From Sphingomonas sp. PP-F2F-A104-K0414 (GTDB lineage Bacteria; Pseudomonadota; Alphaproteobacteria; Sphingomonadales; Sphingomonadaceae): DNA of 64,000 nt. Of the stretch, positions 15,171-25,125 are shown in pieces. Position numbers and translations under genes: made by a program. Numbering within the stretch: position 1 is the first letter of the stretch; each line of letters starts with the position of its first letter. The notes beneath the pieces are model-generated. The model had not been told where the DNA came from. It saw nothing but the letters and a program-made list of their open reading frames with translations, and ran no database searches. Location: positions 558,001 through 622,000 of the forward strand of contig NZ_SLYD01000002.1 in the NCBI RefSeq assembly GCF_004340945.1. Reading direction: 5' to 3'.

Positions 15171-17231
15171 ATGAACCGCATCCTTTCCAACGCCCGCGCG
15201 TCGGTCCTGCCGCTCGCGATCCTGCTGCTCGTGCTCGTCATGGTCGTGCCGATCCCGGCGTTCATGCTCGACATCTTCTTCGTGGCGAACATCGCGATCA
15301 GCCTCGCGGTGCTGATGGTCGCGCTCAACGCGCAGAAGCCGCTCGATTTCTCCGCCTTCCCGACCGTCCTGCTGTTCGCCACGCTCTTCCGTCTCGGCCT
15401 GAACGTAGCCTCGACCCGCATCGTGCTGGTTCACGGCCACGAGGGCGAGAGCGCGGCGGGTCACGTCATCGAGGCGTTCGGCACGTTCCTGATCGGCGGC
15501 GATTACGTCGTCGGCATCTTCGTCTTCGCGATCCTGATGATCATCAACATGATCGTCGTCACCAAGGGCGCCGGCCGCGTCTCCGAAGTCAGCGCGCGTT
15601 TCACGCTCGACGCGCTGCCCGGCAAGCAGATGGCGATCGACGCCGACCTGAACGCCGGCCTCATCACCCCCGACGAAGCCAAGGCACGCCGCGTCGAAGT
15701 CTCCACCGAAGCCGATTTCTACGGCTCGATGGACGGCTCGTCGAAGTTCGTGAAGGGCGATGCGGTCGCGGCGATGCTGATCCTCGCCGCCAACATCATC
15801 GGCGGCCTGATCCTCGGCCCGGTCAGCCACGGCATGACGATCGCGGATGCGGCGCACAATTACATCCTGCTCGCGATCGGCGACGCGCTGGTCGCGCAGC
15901 TGCCGTCGCTGATGCTGTCGATCGCCGCCGCCTCGATCGTCACGCGAGTCACCTCGGACAAGGATCTCGCCGGCCAGATCGGTGGCCAGTTCGGGTCGCC
16001 CCGCACCTGGACCCCGGTCGCGGTGATCCTCGCGCTGCTCGGCATCCTGCCCGGCATGCCGCACATGGTGATCCTGCCGGCCGCGGCGATCGCCGGGTTC
16101 GCCGCGTGGAAGCTTCGCCAGATCGAGCGCCGTCCTGCCCCCGTCGTTGTCGTCCCCGTCGAGACGATCGACCAGTCGAAAATCGGCTGGGAGGAAGTTA
16201 CGGATGGCATGCAGGTCAATCTCGACATCGGCTACGGCCTGGTGCCGCTCGCCGACGAGCGCCGCGGCTCGCCGCTGATGGGGCGCATCACCGGCGTCCG
16301 CCGCCAGCTGTCGAAGGAACTCGGCTTCGTCGTGCCGCAGGTCCGCGTCCGCGACGACATCAACCTCGCGCCCTATGTATACCGCATCCTCGTCAACGGC
16401 GTCGTCGTCGGCGAGGACACCGTGTCGCCCGACGAGATGCTCGCGCTCGATACGGGGCAGGCGTTCGGCGATCTGTTCGGCAAGAAGGTCAAGGATCCGA
16501 CCTTCGGGCTCGACGCGACCTGGGTCGATGCGAGCGATGCCGATGCGGCGACCGGTGCGGGCTATCTCGTGGTCGATCCCGGCACCGTGATGGCGACGCA
16601 TCTGAACCACCTGCTCGGCCAGAACGCGGCCGAGCTGCTCGGCCAGGACGAAGTGCAGGCGCTGCTCGACGGCCTCAAGGAGCGCGCCGCACAGCTGGTG
16701 GCAGCACTCGCGCCGCTGCCGATCACGACGCTGACGCAGGTCCTAAAAGGTCTGCTCGCGGAGAACGTGCCGCTCAAGGAATTCCGTCGCATCGCCGGCG
16801 CGATCGCGGTCGCGGCGCAGCGCACGCAGGACGCCGAGGAGATCATCGAGACGATCCGTCCCGAGCTCGGCGCGCTCATCATCCAGAAACTGTGCGGCGT
16901 GCGCGAACCGCTGCGCGTCATGACGTTGGAGGGTCAATTGGAAGGTCTGCTCGGCCAGGCGATGCGCGCCGATCAATCGCGCCGCCACGTCATCGAACCC
17001 GATCTCGGCCGCCGCATCGTCGAGGCACTGCAACGCGCCGCCGAACCGCTGATCGCCGAAGCGAAACCGTTCGCGCTGGTCGTCCAGCCGACCATCCGCA
17101 TCGCGATCCGCAAGCTGGTGCGGACGTGCCTGCCCGATACGCCGGTCATGTCGTTCTTCGAGGTGCCCGAGGAAAAGGCGGTCGAAGTCGTCGCGGTCAT
17201 CGGTGCCTCGCAGCAGGCGCTGGCGGCATGA
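15171..17231 (+). CDS. flhA: Flagellar export apparatus protein FlhA
   Basis: A 686-residue protein. The first 320 residues are hydrophobic with about eight membrane segments, including FPTVLLFATLFRLGLNVAST and the FHIPEP-like stretch FTLDALPGKQMAIDADLNAG. The C-terminal cytoplasmic domain holds RDDINLAPYVYRILVNG and VDPGTVMATHLNHLL. FlhA is the large export-gate protein of the flagellar type III system. It begins three bases after the transglycosylase stop and overlaps fliA by ATGA. Confidence 0.97.
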   Translation: MNRILSNARASVLPLAILLLVLVMVVPIPAFMLDIFFVANIAISLAVLMVALNAQKPLDFSAFPTVLLFATLFRLGLNVASTRIVLVHGHEGESAAGHVIEAFGTFLIGGDYVVGIFVFAILMIINMIVVTKGAGRVSEVSARFTLDALPGKQMAIDADLNAGLITPDEAKARRVEVSTEADFYGSMDGSSKFVKGDAVAAMLILAANIIGGLILGPVSHGMTIADAAHNYILLAIGDALVAQLPSLMLSIAAASIVTRVTSDKDLAGQIGGQFGSPRTWTPVAVILALLGILPGMPHMVILPAAAIAGFAAWKLRQIERRPAPVVVVPVETIDQSKIGWEEVTDGMQVNLDIGYGLVPLADERRGSPLMGRITGVRRQLSKELGFVVPQVRVRDDINLAPYVYRILVNGVVVGEDTVSPDEMLALDTGQAFGDLFGKKVKDPTFGLDATWVDASDADAATGAGYLVVDPGTVMATHLNHLLGQNAAELLGQDEVQALLDGLKERAAQLVAALAPLPITTLTQVLKGLLAENVPLKEFRRIAGAIAVAAQRTQDAEEIIETIRPELGALIIQKLCGVREPLRVMTLEGQLEGLLGQAMRADQSRRHVIEPDLGRRIVEALQRAAEPLIAEAKPFALVVQPTIRIAIRKLVRTCLPDTPVMSFFEVPEEKAVEVVAVIGASQQALAA

Positions 17232-17992
17232 GCGCGCTCCCGATGCGCGGCGCGTTCGACGATGCGCAGCCCTATACAGGCCAGCCGCTCACCTACCGTC
17301 CGCATCAACGCCCCGGCGGCGATGCGGACCAGCTCGTCAAACAACACCTCCCGCTGGTCCGCCGGATCGCGTGGCACGTCCATGGCAGCATGAGCAGCAG
17401 CGTCGAAGTCGAGGACCTGATCCAGGTCGGCCTAGTCGCACTGGTCGAGGCCGCCGCGAATTTCGACGAACGCGGCATGCCGTTCAAGACCTATCTGATC
17501 ACCCGCCTACGCGGCAGCATGATCGACGAACTCCGCCGCCAGGCCACGAGCACGCGAGGCGCGATGCGCCGCCGCCGCCAGTACGCCGAGGCGATCTCGA
17601 CGCTCACCGCCCGCACGGGCAAGGCTCCCGGAGAAGACATGATCGCAGAGCATATCGGCGTGACGATCGAGAAACTCCGCACCGACTACGTCACGGCCGA
17701 CGCGATCCGCTTCGACTCGATCGACGAGATGTACGCCGACGACCTCCCGTGGTTCGCCGACGACACGCCGGACGCGTTCGAGCAGCTCGCCGACAGCGAT
17801 ATGCGAGAAGCCCTGATCAAGGCGATCACCGCGCTCCCCGAACGCGAAGCGCAAGTGATCCAGCTCTATTACGTCGAGGAACTCAACCTCGAAGAGATCG
17901 GTGAAGTGTTCGGCGTCGGCTCGGCGCGCGTCTGCCAGATCAAGGCATCGGCGCACGCAAAATTGAAGAAGGCCCTAGCTCGCGCGGTTTGA
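17228..17992 (+). CDS. fliA: Flagellar sigma factor FliA (sigma-28)
   Basis: A 254-residue sigma-70 family protein. Region 2 includes HLPLVRRIAWHVHGSMSSS, DLIQVGLVALVEAAANFDE and PFKTYLITRLRGSMIDELRR. Region 4 includes ALPEREAQVIQLYYVEELNL and GVGSARVCQIKASAHAKLKK. The ATG overlaps the flhA stop; the much longer open frame upstream runs inside flhA and was rejected. FliA reads late flagellar genes (filament, chemotaxis) and is held by FlgM. The gene converges on an AraC gene 11 bases away. Confidence 0.95.
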   Translation: MSALPMRGAFDDAQPYTGQPLTYRPHQRPGGDADQLVKQHLPLVRRIAWHVHGSMSSSVEVEDLIQVGLVALVEAAANFDERGMPFKTYLITRLRGSMIDELRRQATSTRGAMRRRRQYAEAISTLTARTGKAPGEDMIAEHIGVTIEKLRTDYVTADAIRFDSIDEMYADDLPWFADDTPDAFEQLADSDMREALIKAITALPEREAQVIQLYYVEELNLEEIGEVFGVGSARVCQIKASAHAKLKKALARAV

Positions 17993-18003
17993 AGACCGGT
18001 GCG

Positions 18004-18990
18004 TTAGATTTCGGGCTGGGCGCGCATGTCATCGTCGCGGTGGGGATGGGAAACGCGCGTGCGCGGGATACCGTCGTGAAGCGTCGCGGTGGGAGCACCC
18101 AGAATCGTCAATCGCGCGCGTAGGCTCGCACGCAGGAAGATCGTCTCCGCCGCAAGAAAGCGCCGCGGCGTCGTGCCGAGGAATGTCCCAGAATCGCGCA
18201 GAAAGTGCGATGCATCGAAATAGCTGCTGTCGATCTTGGAATAATCGCCGAGCCCTTCGTCCCGGATCAAGCCGATGAACGATCGCAGGAACCGCGCACG
18301 GCGCAGCAACATCTTGGGTGGCATGCCAAAATACCGTGTCGCCACACGTCGCAGCTCGTGCGTCGGCACGCCTAAGCGATCGGCGACATCCTTCATCTCG
18401 ATCACGCCATCGGTGATCGTCAGCGCGGTGAACGCGCGGATCAACGGCTCACGCGGATTCTGGACCGCGAACAGCGGCGCGAGCATGTCGTCGAGCAGCG
18501 GCTTGATCGACGCTTCGTCGTCAAGCACGTCGAGCCCCTCGCGCAGCCGCTCGACGAAGTCGGCCCCTAGTAGCGTGCTCGCCGGGACGATCCGATTGTG
18601 AAAATCGCTGGCATGCCGCTGCGTCATACGCGCCCAGCCGAGCGCACTGATACCAATCCCCACCGCGATTCCGCCATGCGTCACGGTGCGGAACGCACGA
18701 CTGGTCGGTCCATAGAGACTGACGGGATCGAGCGGACCGAACCGATGATTGCCAAGCGATACGGTGATCGGGCCGGCATCGAGCACGATCGAGAGCATCG
18801 GCGGCGACGGCAGATACCAGTTGACCATCGCGTCGCGACTTTCGGCCGCATAGATCGCGTAGCCGGTGATGCATTCGGCAAGCGTCCGGTCGGGCGCGGC
18901 ATAGCGGACGTGAAGCCCGGCCGGCATGTCCAACGCCGATGCGGACAGGCCCCGCGCCTGCGTTCCGCCGCCAAATTGTTCTGCCTTCAT
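18004..18990 (-). CDS. AraC-family transcriptional regulator
   Basis: A 328-residue protein. The N-terminal half resembles a cupin-like sensor region (PSPPMLSIVLDAGPITVSLG, LYGPTSRAFRTVTHGGIAVG). A double helix-turn-helix AraC domain follows at about residues 190-280: MKDVADRLGVPTHELRRVAT and YFDASHFLRDSGTFLGTTPR, the latter matching the usual FxDxSHFxRxF pattern. The target is unknown. It is the first gene of the non-flagellar part and is convergent with fliA. Confidence 0.85.
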   Translation of the reverse strand: MKAEQFGGGTQARGLSASALDMPAGLHVRYAAPDRTLAECITGYAIYAAESRDAMVNWYLPSPPMLSIVLDAGPITVSLGNHRFGPLDPVSLYGPTSRAFRTVTHGGIAVGIGISALGWARMTQRHASDFHNRIVPASTLLGADFVERLREGLDVLDDEASIKPLLDDMLAPLFAVQNPREPLIRAFTALTITDGVIEMKDVADRLGVPTHELRRVATRYFGMPPKMLLRRARFLRSFIGLIRDEGLGDYSKIDSSYFDASHFLRDSGTFLGTTPRRFLAAETIFLRASLRARLTILGAPTATLHDGIPRTRVSHPHRDDDMRAQPEI

Positions 18991-19344
18991 TCATCAGGCC
19001 TTAACATAGATTGTGGTGCCTTATCGTGCGCGGTTCGCACAGTGCAACGCGACTGGCAATTAAAACACGCGGATCAGGCACTTGCCGGTAAGATTTTGGA
19101 TAAATCCGGCACTTCCCCACCTTCCATGAGATCATCAATGAAGGAGGATCACCATGACTTCAGCGCGGTAGATCCCCTCTATGCGGCAGGTGCGAAAGAT
19201 TAGATACGCTATCGTTTCGATACTACCGCTTGCCCCTTCGCGATATCCCCGCCCCCACTGCTTGCATGTGCCGCCCTGACCTCGCCGTGCTGCCGCGGAA
19301 AAGGCTTTCCCGATGTAAAGCGCCGCGCTGCGCGACCAACCGGT
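18991..19344. other. Intergenic region with an orphan ribosome binding site and a 5-codon ORF
   Basis: This 354-base gap lies between the start of the AraC gene and the end of rlpA. It has AAGGAGG at 19141-19147 followed by ATG at 19154, but the frame closes after five codons (M-T-S-A-R). An overlapping 25-codon frame (19126-19203) ignores that binding site. It could be a leader peptide or the remains of a deleted gene. I see no terminator or RNA gene. Confidence 0.35.
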
Positions 19345-19911
19345 TTAGAAGCCTGCGGCAGTGAGTTGCGATCGCAGGTTGAGCCGCTCGCGTTCGGAAA
19401 TCGGCGGGAGTGCACGCGCGGACTTTCCCTTGCGCAGGCGTTCGCGGTCGGCCTCGCTCGGTTCGACGCGACGCACGCGCACGGCGGCGGGACCGGCGGA
19501 CCGCACGCCCAGACCGGCCGCGGCACCGCGCGAAAGGTCGATGATCCGCGCACGGCCGACAAACGGACCGCGATCGTTGATCCGCACGATGATGCGTCGC
19601 CCGGTATCAAGCGCGGTCACCTCAACATAGGTCGGCAGCGGCAGCGTCGTATGCGCCGCCGTTATCCAATCCGCGCGAAAGCGTTCACCGCTTGCGGTCC
19701 GGTTGCCCGACTCCGTTCCGTACCAACTGGCATAGCCGAGCACGTCGTAGTGCGGGTCGACGACCGGCACATAGGTGGTGCCCTTGACGCGGTAAGCCGC
19801 GCCCAGCCGGACGGGGCTGTCGCTGACCGGTCGGAACGTACCGCCAGCGCATCCCGTCATCGCGAACGACAAGCCTGCAACGAACAGCGTGGATCTTGAA
19901 AGCTTCGGCAT
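19345..19911 (-). CDS. rlpA: RlpA-like septal ring lipoprotein / lytic transglycosylase
   Basis: A 188-residue protein from the ATG at 19911, where a lipoprotein signal begins (SRSTLFVAGLSFAMTGCAGG, lipobox Cys). The double-psi beta-barrel of RlpA follows: VLGYASWYGTESGNRTASGE, LPLPTYVEVTALDTGRRIIV and RINDRGPFVGRARIIDLSRG. RlpA proteins bind naked glycan strands at the division septum and in some species cleave them. The C-terminal SPOR domain is absent, so this is the short form. An in-frame extension of 47 codons was rejected because it precedes the signal peptide. Confidence 0.88.
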   Translation of the reverse strand: MPKLSRSTLFVAGLSFAMTGCAGGTFRPVSDSPVRLGAAYRVKGTTYVPVVDPHYDVLGYASWYGTESGNRTASGERFRADWITAAHTTLPLPTYVEVTALDTGRRIIVRINDRGPFVGRARIIDLSRGAAAGLGVRSAGPAAVRVRRVEPSEADRERLRKGKSARALPPISERERLNLRSQLTAAGF

Positions 19912-19988
19912 GTCGGATCCCGTCGGGTCGGCGCGTGTGGAACGGGGCGTGTGAACAGTACCGCGGCGGCGATGCGGTGCCCCGGCCA

Positions 19989-20657
19989 TCAACGCCGCTG
20001 ATAGAAGATATGCGAATCGACTGTCGCGACCTTGACGAGCGACGCGCGCCAATAGGGCACCATCCAGTCGGTATGATAGTGCGTTGCCCGACCGACGGGC
20101 GCGTAGACATACCCGCTCAGGGCGCGACGCGCAGCGCGTCTGGCCTGGTCCCAGCCGTCATGTTCGGGCCTGCGCACTTGCGAGCCATCGCAGGAGAACG
20201 AGAACTGGCACCCGGTCTTGCGGTTCGCGCCCTGGTACACGACGCCGCAGACGGTCTTGGGGAAGCCCGCCGCCCCGACGCGGTTGAGCACGACCTGGAT
20301 CACGGCGCGCTGTCCGTCACGATCGTCACCGGCTTCGTACAGCGCCACGGTCGCGAGACATTCGGTCGCCTGTTCGCGTGCCGCAGGGCCACCTTTGAAA
20401 CGAAACCGCGTCGCAGAACGACGCTTTTCCAGCGCAATCGGGACCAGCGCGTTGGACGCGCGGGCTTGCGCCATCGTCAAGCGCTGGGGGCGCCGCAGAT
20501 CGATCGTCGCCGCGGGCCAGGGCAGGTCGGTCAACGTGCCGAAGATCGCCGCGGCCACCACCGCGACCCCGAGCAACAGCAGCCATTGTTCCGACGACGC
20601 GCCTTGCCGCAATCCCCGAGCCCGCAAGTGCGAGGATTGCGCGCGTCGCTTCGTCAT
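19989..20657 (-). CDS. Cell wall hydrolase, SleB-like
   Basis: A 222-residue protein with one N-terminal membrane segment (EQWLLLLGVAVVAAAIFGTL) and a C-terminal hydrolase domain of the SleB type. CLATVALYEAGDDRDGQRAV with IQVVLNRVG matches the family core CLAxAIYxEA...Q.AVAQVVLNR, including the catalytic Glu in YEAG. VCGVVYQGANRKTGCQFSFS and the C-terminal THYHTDW complete the pattern. It likely trims peptidoglycan in the periplasm. It lies 77 bases upstream of rlpA on the same strand. Confidence 0.87.
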   Translation of the reverse strand: MTKRRAQSSHLRARGLRQGASSEQWLLLLGVAVVAAAIFGTLTDLPWPAATIDLRRPQRLTMAQARASNALVPIALEKRRSATRFRFKGGPAAREQATECLATVALYEAGDDRDGQRAVIQVVLNRVGAAGFPKTVCGVVYQGANRKTGCQFSFSCDGSQVRRPEHDGWDQARRAARRALSGYVYAPVGRATHYHTDWMVPYWRASLVKVATVDSHIFYQRR

Positions 20658-20845
20658 CCCGTCCCTGTACCGGGGAAGAGAGTTCAGGCCAACGGGGAAG
20701 CCATGGAACGCCTGTCACCGCGCGAGACTCGGACGGGCTGCGCCCTTGCCGAGATTGTGTCCGATGATCTCGCGCGCAGCCGGCTAGGTCATCGGCGATG
20801 TCGCCATCCCACGCCGAGCCTAGCGTCTCGTCACCAGCATCGGTG

Positions 20846-21397
20846 TCACCGTTGCCGTTTGACGAGAATGGGCCGTTCACCGGCAATCGTCGCCCTGAAG
20901 CCGCCGAACCCCGACTGTTTGACGACGATCGCGGTGCCGGGCCGAGGCTGAAGCGTCAGGGGCTCGATCGTTTCCCAGACCGTGTTGTTAGCCAACTGCA
21001 ACGAGTAGCGCGCATAACTTGAAGGCTTCACGCTTGCGATGGTCGTACGCACCTCGGTGACTTTCGTAAGCCGGTCCGCCTCACCGCCGCCCAGGGGGCT
21101 CTGCGCTGCATCGGCGAGCCCGAACCGCTGGCGTTTGCGCTCGATCACCTTGCCGCGGTCCAACGCCAAAAGGTTGCCGGATTTGCGCGCGCTGGCAATT
21201 TGTCCGGCCGCGCTATCGAAGCAGGCCAACCGCGCAGCGTCGGCGGCGATCACCTGGCAGTTTGCCAGCGTATCCAACGTCTTGGACGAATCCGACCCCG
21301 ACTGCGCCCCAGATTGCGCCAGAGCCGGCCCTCCCGCGACGAGACCCATCGCCGCCAGTGCTGGAATAGAGAAGCGAATGACTTCAAAACGACGCAT
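20846..21397 (-). CDS. Exported protein of unknown function
   Basis: A 183-residue protein. The start is put at the ATG beginning MRRFEVIRFSIPALAAMGLV, which leads into a signal peptide ending near GGPALAQS. The mature part has one cysteine pair in the pattern ANCQVIAADAARLACFDSAA, similar to the N-terminal C...D..RLxCYD segment of VasI/TagO-like periplasmic proteins, and a C-terminal beta-rich half (WETIEPLTLQPRPGTAIVVK). The function is unknown. No other type VI secretion gene is in the window. Confidence 0.75.
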   Translation of the reverse strand: MRRFEVIRFSIPALAAMGLVAGGPALAQSGAQSGSDSSKTLDTLANCQVIAADAARLACFDSAAGQIASARKSGNLLALDRGKVIERKRQRFGLADAAQSPLGGGEADRLTKVTEVRTTIASVKPSSYARYSLQLANNTVWETIEPLTLQPRPGTAIVVKQSGFGGFRATIAGERPILVKRQR

Positions 21398-21619
21398 GTG
21401 ACAACCCCTGCAAACGTGCATCGAGGGTTTATGTCCTCTCGATAGCCCTGGCGATATTATGTTGCGGTAATGTCACGCTAGCGACGCAAACGAAATTTCG
21501 AAAGGACCGAATCGATTATATCCGTTGCAGTGCGACACAATCGGCCGATAATTCACGTCATGACCGGAAATTCTCCGGAGCTAATGCACGGCCAAACGCC
21601 GGCACATTAAGGGGTTAAT

Positions 21620-24600
21620 ATGAAATCTGCTGCGCGCACTCACCTGCTTGCGACCACGCTGCTCATGGGAGCGGCCTCGCTCGCCACGCCGGCATTCGCG
21701 CAGGTCCAGGGTGACAATTCGGGCATCCGCGCCGGCGGCGCGACTGCAACCCAAGAGACGACCCCGGGCGCCAACGCGCAGGGCGAAGTCGGCATGACGA
21801 CGTCGGAAGCTGCGCCGACCACCGAGAACAGCTCGGGCGACATCGTCGTCACCGGCTCGCTCATCAAGAACCCGGCGCTGATCGCTTCGTCGCCGGTCCA
21901 GGTGATCGGCCAGGAGGAAATCAAGCTCCGCCAGTCGAACACCGCGGAAGACATTCTGCGTACCCTGCCAGGCGCGGTTCCGAGCATCGGTTCGGCCGTG
22001 AACAACGGCAACGGGGGCGCATCGTTCGTCGATCTTCGCGGCCTCGGTTCGTTCCGTAACGTCGTCCTGATCGACGGCAACCGGATCGCGCCAGCGGGTC
22101 TTGTTGGCCGGGTCGATCTCAACAACATTCCGCTCGCGCTCGTCGAGCGCGTCGACACGCTGACCGGCGGTGCTGCCACCACCTACGGCGCCGACGCCGT
22201 GTCCGGTGTCGTTAACTTCATCACCCGGTCGGATTTCTCGGGTCTCGACGCATCGGTGTCGAACCAGATCACCGAGCGTGGCGATGGCGCGTATTTCCGC
22301 GGCGACATCACGATCGGCGCGAACTTCGACGACGGTCGCGGCAACGCGGTGTTCTCGGTCGGTTATCAGCAGTCCGACCCTGTTTATCAGGGTGATCGCA
22401 GCTATTCGATCAACAACATCGACTCGTTCAGCGGCGGGCTCAGCGGCTCGGGCACGACCGTTCCCTCGGTCTTCACGCTTGGTGGCCGTCGCCAGATCAA
22501 CCCGACGACGGGTTCGCTGACGTCCACGGTGACCCCGTTCAACTTCAACCCGTACAACATCTTCCAGACGCCGTTCGAGCGTTTCAATATGTACGGCGCG
22601 GGTCATTACGACGTCTCGGACAACATCGAGGTTTACACCCGCGGCCTGTTCTCGAAGAACACCGTGCAGACGATCATCGCGCCGTCGGGCGTGTTCTCGT
22701 CGTCGGTCGTGATCCCGGTGTCCAATCCGTATCTGCCGGTCGGTGCACGTAACCAGTTCTGCGCCGCCACCGCAGCGTCGACGGCCGACTTCAATCCGTA
22801 TCAGGCCGGCATCCAGTCGCTCAACGCAGCAAACTGCGCCGCAGCCGCTGGCGCAACGACGACGAGCGATCCCAACTATCGCGAATTCACGACGAACCTG
22901 TCGCGTCGTACGACCGAAGTCGGTCCGCGTATCTCGAACTTCCAGACGACCATCTTCGATTACCGCGCCGGCGTGAAGCTCGGCATCACCGACGGTATCA
23001 AGCTGGACGTTTCGGGCGGCTACGGCGAATCCGAGAACACGCAGACGCTCCAGGGCTACGTCCTGACGTCGCGCGTCCGGTCGGCGGTTTACGCTACCAA
23101 CACCACGACCTGTCTGACGGGTGCGCCGAATGGCGCGGCGCTGGCAGCAGGCACGGGTTGCGTCCCGCTCAACGTATTCGGTGCCGACGGTTCGATCGCA
23201 GCGAACCAGATCCCGTACATCACGGGTGAGAGCACCACGACGGTTCGTACCTCGCTGGCACAGGCCCGTGCGGTTCTGAACGGCGACTTCGGCTTTGCAT
23301 CGCCGTTCGCTACCGACTCGGTCGGGTTCGCTGCCGGTTCGGAGTATCGCAAGTATCGCGCTTCGCAGCGGTCGGACACGCTCGCCCAGACGGCGGGTGA
23401 GCTCGGTGGTGCCGGTGGCGCCGCACCGAACATCGACGGCGGCTACGAGGTGATCGAAGGCTTTGGCGAGCTTATCGCACCGCTGGTCCAGGATCGTCCG
23501 TTCTTCCAGAGCCTGACGCTCGAAGCCGGTGTGCGCTACTCGCACTACAAGGTGTTCTCGCCGCTCTCGCCGACCTTCAACACCACCACCTACAAGGGCG
23601 GCGGCAGCTGGGAGCCTTTCACCGGCCTGAAGATGCGCGGCACGTACCAGCGTGCGGTTCGTGCACCTAACATCAGCGAGCTGTTCTCGCCGGTGACAAC
23701 GAACCTGACCAACCTCGCGACCGATCCTTGCGCTGGCGCCGCGCCGACGAGCAACGCTGACCTTCGCGCCGTCTGCCTTGCGCAGGGTGCACCGGCGAGC
23801 ACCATCGGGCTCATCACCAACCCGACCGGTGGTCAGGCAAACGTGACGTCGGGCGGAAATCTCAACCTGCGCCCGGAAAAGTCGGACAGCTACACGGCAG
23901 GTCTCGTGATCCAGCCGACGCAGCTGATCCCCGGCTTCTCCGTCACGGTCGATTACTACAACATCAAGGTGAAGGGCGCAGTGTCGTCGTTCACCCCTGG
24001 CGACATCATCTCGTCGTGCTTCGCGGCCGTGTCGGCATCGAGCCCGACCAACCCTGCATGTCTCGCGATCGTTCGTAACCCGGTTACCGGCGGTCTCGAC
24101 GGCGACGTTGCAACGACGCCAGGCCTGTTGTCGTCGATCTCGAACCTCGGCACGATCAAGACGGACGGTATTGATCTCGGGATCAATTATCGTCGCGACA
24201 TCGGTTTTGCGAAGCTGGCGCTGTCGTTCCAGGGCAACTGGACGCATGACTCGAAGTTCCAGGCTGCTCCTGGTCTGATCAATCGCGAGTGCACCGGGTA
24301 TTACTCGATCAACTGCGCATCGATCCAGCCAGAGTTCTACTGGAACACCCGTGCAACGCTGACCTTCGCTGACAATGTCGACGTTTCGGTTCTGTGGCGT
24401 CACATCGATGCCACGAAGCAGGAGCCCGATGACGTCGCAAACGGTAGCGGCCCGGCATATTCGGGTGCGTTCAACGGCGACACCGTCGATTTCGGTCGTA
24501 TCGATGCGTATAACTACCTCGATCTCGCAACCCGGATCGGTGTGGCCGAGAACTTCGACTTCACCGTCACCGTCACGAACCTTCTCGACAAGCAGCCGCC

Positions 24601-24712
24601 GCTCGTCGGCTCGACCGTCGGGTCGACCAGCTACAACAGCGGCAACACCTATCCGTCGACGTACGACTCGCTGGGTCGTCGCTTCTCGATCGGTGCACGC
24701 CTGCACTTCTAG
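21620..24712 (+). CDS. TonB-dependent receptor
   Basis: A 1030-residue outer-membrane receptor. It has a signal peptide ending in ATPAFAQ, a TonB box (GDIVVTGSLI near residue 75), a plug domain (PVQVIGQEEIKLRQSNTAED, ...GGAATTYGADAVSGVVNFIT) and a long beta-barrel ending in the aromatic C-terminal RRFSIGARLHF. Several cysteine pairs lie in extracellular-loop-like segments. Such receptors import scarce ligands using TonB energy. The ligand is unknown. It stands beside sulfotransferase-like and beta-hydroxylase genes, and a strong terminator follows. Confidence 0.93.
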   Translation: MKSAARTHLLATTLLMGAASLATPAFAQVQGDNSGIRAGGATATQETTPGANAQGEVGMTTSEAAPTTENSSGDIVVTGSLIKNPALIASSPVQVIGQEEIKLRQSNTAEDILRTLPGAVPSIGSAVNNGNGGASFVDLRGLGSFRNVVLIDGNRIAPAGLVGRVDLNNIPLALVERVDTLTGGAATTYGADAVSGVVNFITRSDFSGLDASVSNQITERGDGAYFRGDITIGANFDDGRGNAVFSVGYQQSDPVYQGDRSYSINNIDSFSGGLSGSGTTVPSVFTLGGRRQINPTTGSLTSTVTPFNFNPYNIFQTPFERFNMYGAGHYDVSDNIEVYTRGLFSKNTVQTIIAPSGVFSSSVVIPVSNPYLPVGARNQFCAATAASTADFNPYQAGIQSLNAANCAAAAGATTTSDPNYREFTTNLSRRTTEVGPRISNFQTTIFDYRAGVKLGITDGIKLDVSGGYGESENTQTLQGYVLTSRVRSAVYATNTTTCLTGAPNGAALAAGTGCVPLNVFGADGSIAANQIPYITGESTTTVRTSLAQARAVLNGDFGFASPFATDSVGFAAGSEYRKYRASQRSDTLAQTAGELGGAGGAAPNIDGGYEVIEGFGELIAPLVQDRPFFQSLTLEAGVRYSHYKVFSPLSPTFNTTTYKGGGSWEPFTGLKMRGTYQRAVRAPNISELFSPVTTNLTNLATDPCAGAAPTSNADLRAVCLAQGAPASTIGLITNPTGGQANVTSGGNLNLRPEKSDSYTAGLVIQPTQLIPGFSVTVDYYNIKVKGAVSSFTPGDIISSCFAAVSASSPTNPACLAIVRNPVTGGLDGDVATTPGLLSSISNLGTIKTDGIDLGINYRRDIGFAKLALSFQGNWTHDSKFQAAPGLINRECTGYYSINCASIQPEFYWNTRATLTFADNVDVSVLWRHIDATKQEPDDVANGSGPAYSGAFNGDTVDFGRIDAYNYLDLATRIGVAENFDFTVTVTNLLDKQPPLVGSTVGSTSYNSGNTYPSTYDSLGRRFSIGARLHF

Positions 24713-24734
24713 GATCCGCAAAGATCCGGTTTGG

Positions 24735-24765
24735 AGGGCGGCTCTTCGGAGCCGCCCTTTTTTTT
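24735..24765 (+). terminator. Rho-independent terminator of the TonB receptor gene
   Basis: A perfect 10-bp stem (24735-24744 with 24749-24758), a stable TTCG tetraloop and a run of eight T. It begins 23 bases after the receptor stop. The rest of the gap to 25125 (about 360 bases) shows no gene, repeat or promoter that I can support. Confidence 0.95.
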
Positions 24766-25125
24766 GGGCGGACGCAAATTGGAGACAGGTTACTAAACAT
24801 GGTCCGTGCGGGCACGGCCGTGCGACCACATTTGCCTACAGGAATATTGCCAAAGCACAGGCCGACGTTACCCCGGTGTCTCCCAGAGGCGACCGACGTC
24901 GTTTAGCAACCCGGCATGGCCAGCCGATCACACGCAGCCAAGCATGGCAGCGTCTAACGTGCGGTCTTGCGACCGCGCAAAAACCCAACGCGCGTTAGTT
25001 CGATGCTCCGCAGCGATACGCCGTGGAAGCGCCAATGCGGTCGATGCAGTCACGGCGAAGGGGTCTCGCGGCTCCGGCGCATTTACGGCGAGCCCATCTT
25101 CAGCGACCCGGTGTACTCCGCGCGA

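Noticed and set aside
14886..16610. A 574-codon minus-strand frame opposite flhA
   Set aside because: Arg/Asp/His-rich shadow product with no recognisable domain; flhA is certain on the plus strand.
16106..17227. Upstream extension of the fliA frame inside flhA
   Set aside because: Arg-rich out-of-frame translation of flhA; the ATG at 17228 overlaps the flhA stop and begins a normal FliA.
19154..19171. The five-codon frame as a real gene
   Set aside because: Too short to annotate as a coding sequence; kept only as an observation.
21581..24829. A 1082-codon open frame on the minus strand opposite the TonB receptor gene
   Set aside because: It mirrors the receptor codon pattern (Arg- and Val-rich shadow product), has no domain or signal and covers the receptor completely. 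High-GC codon bias explains it.
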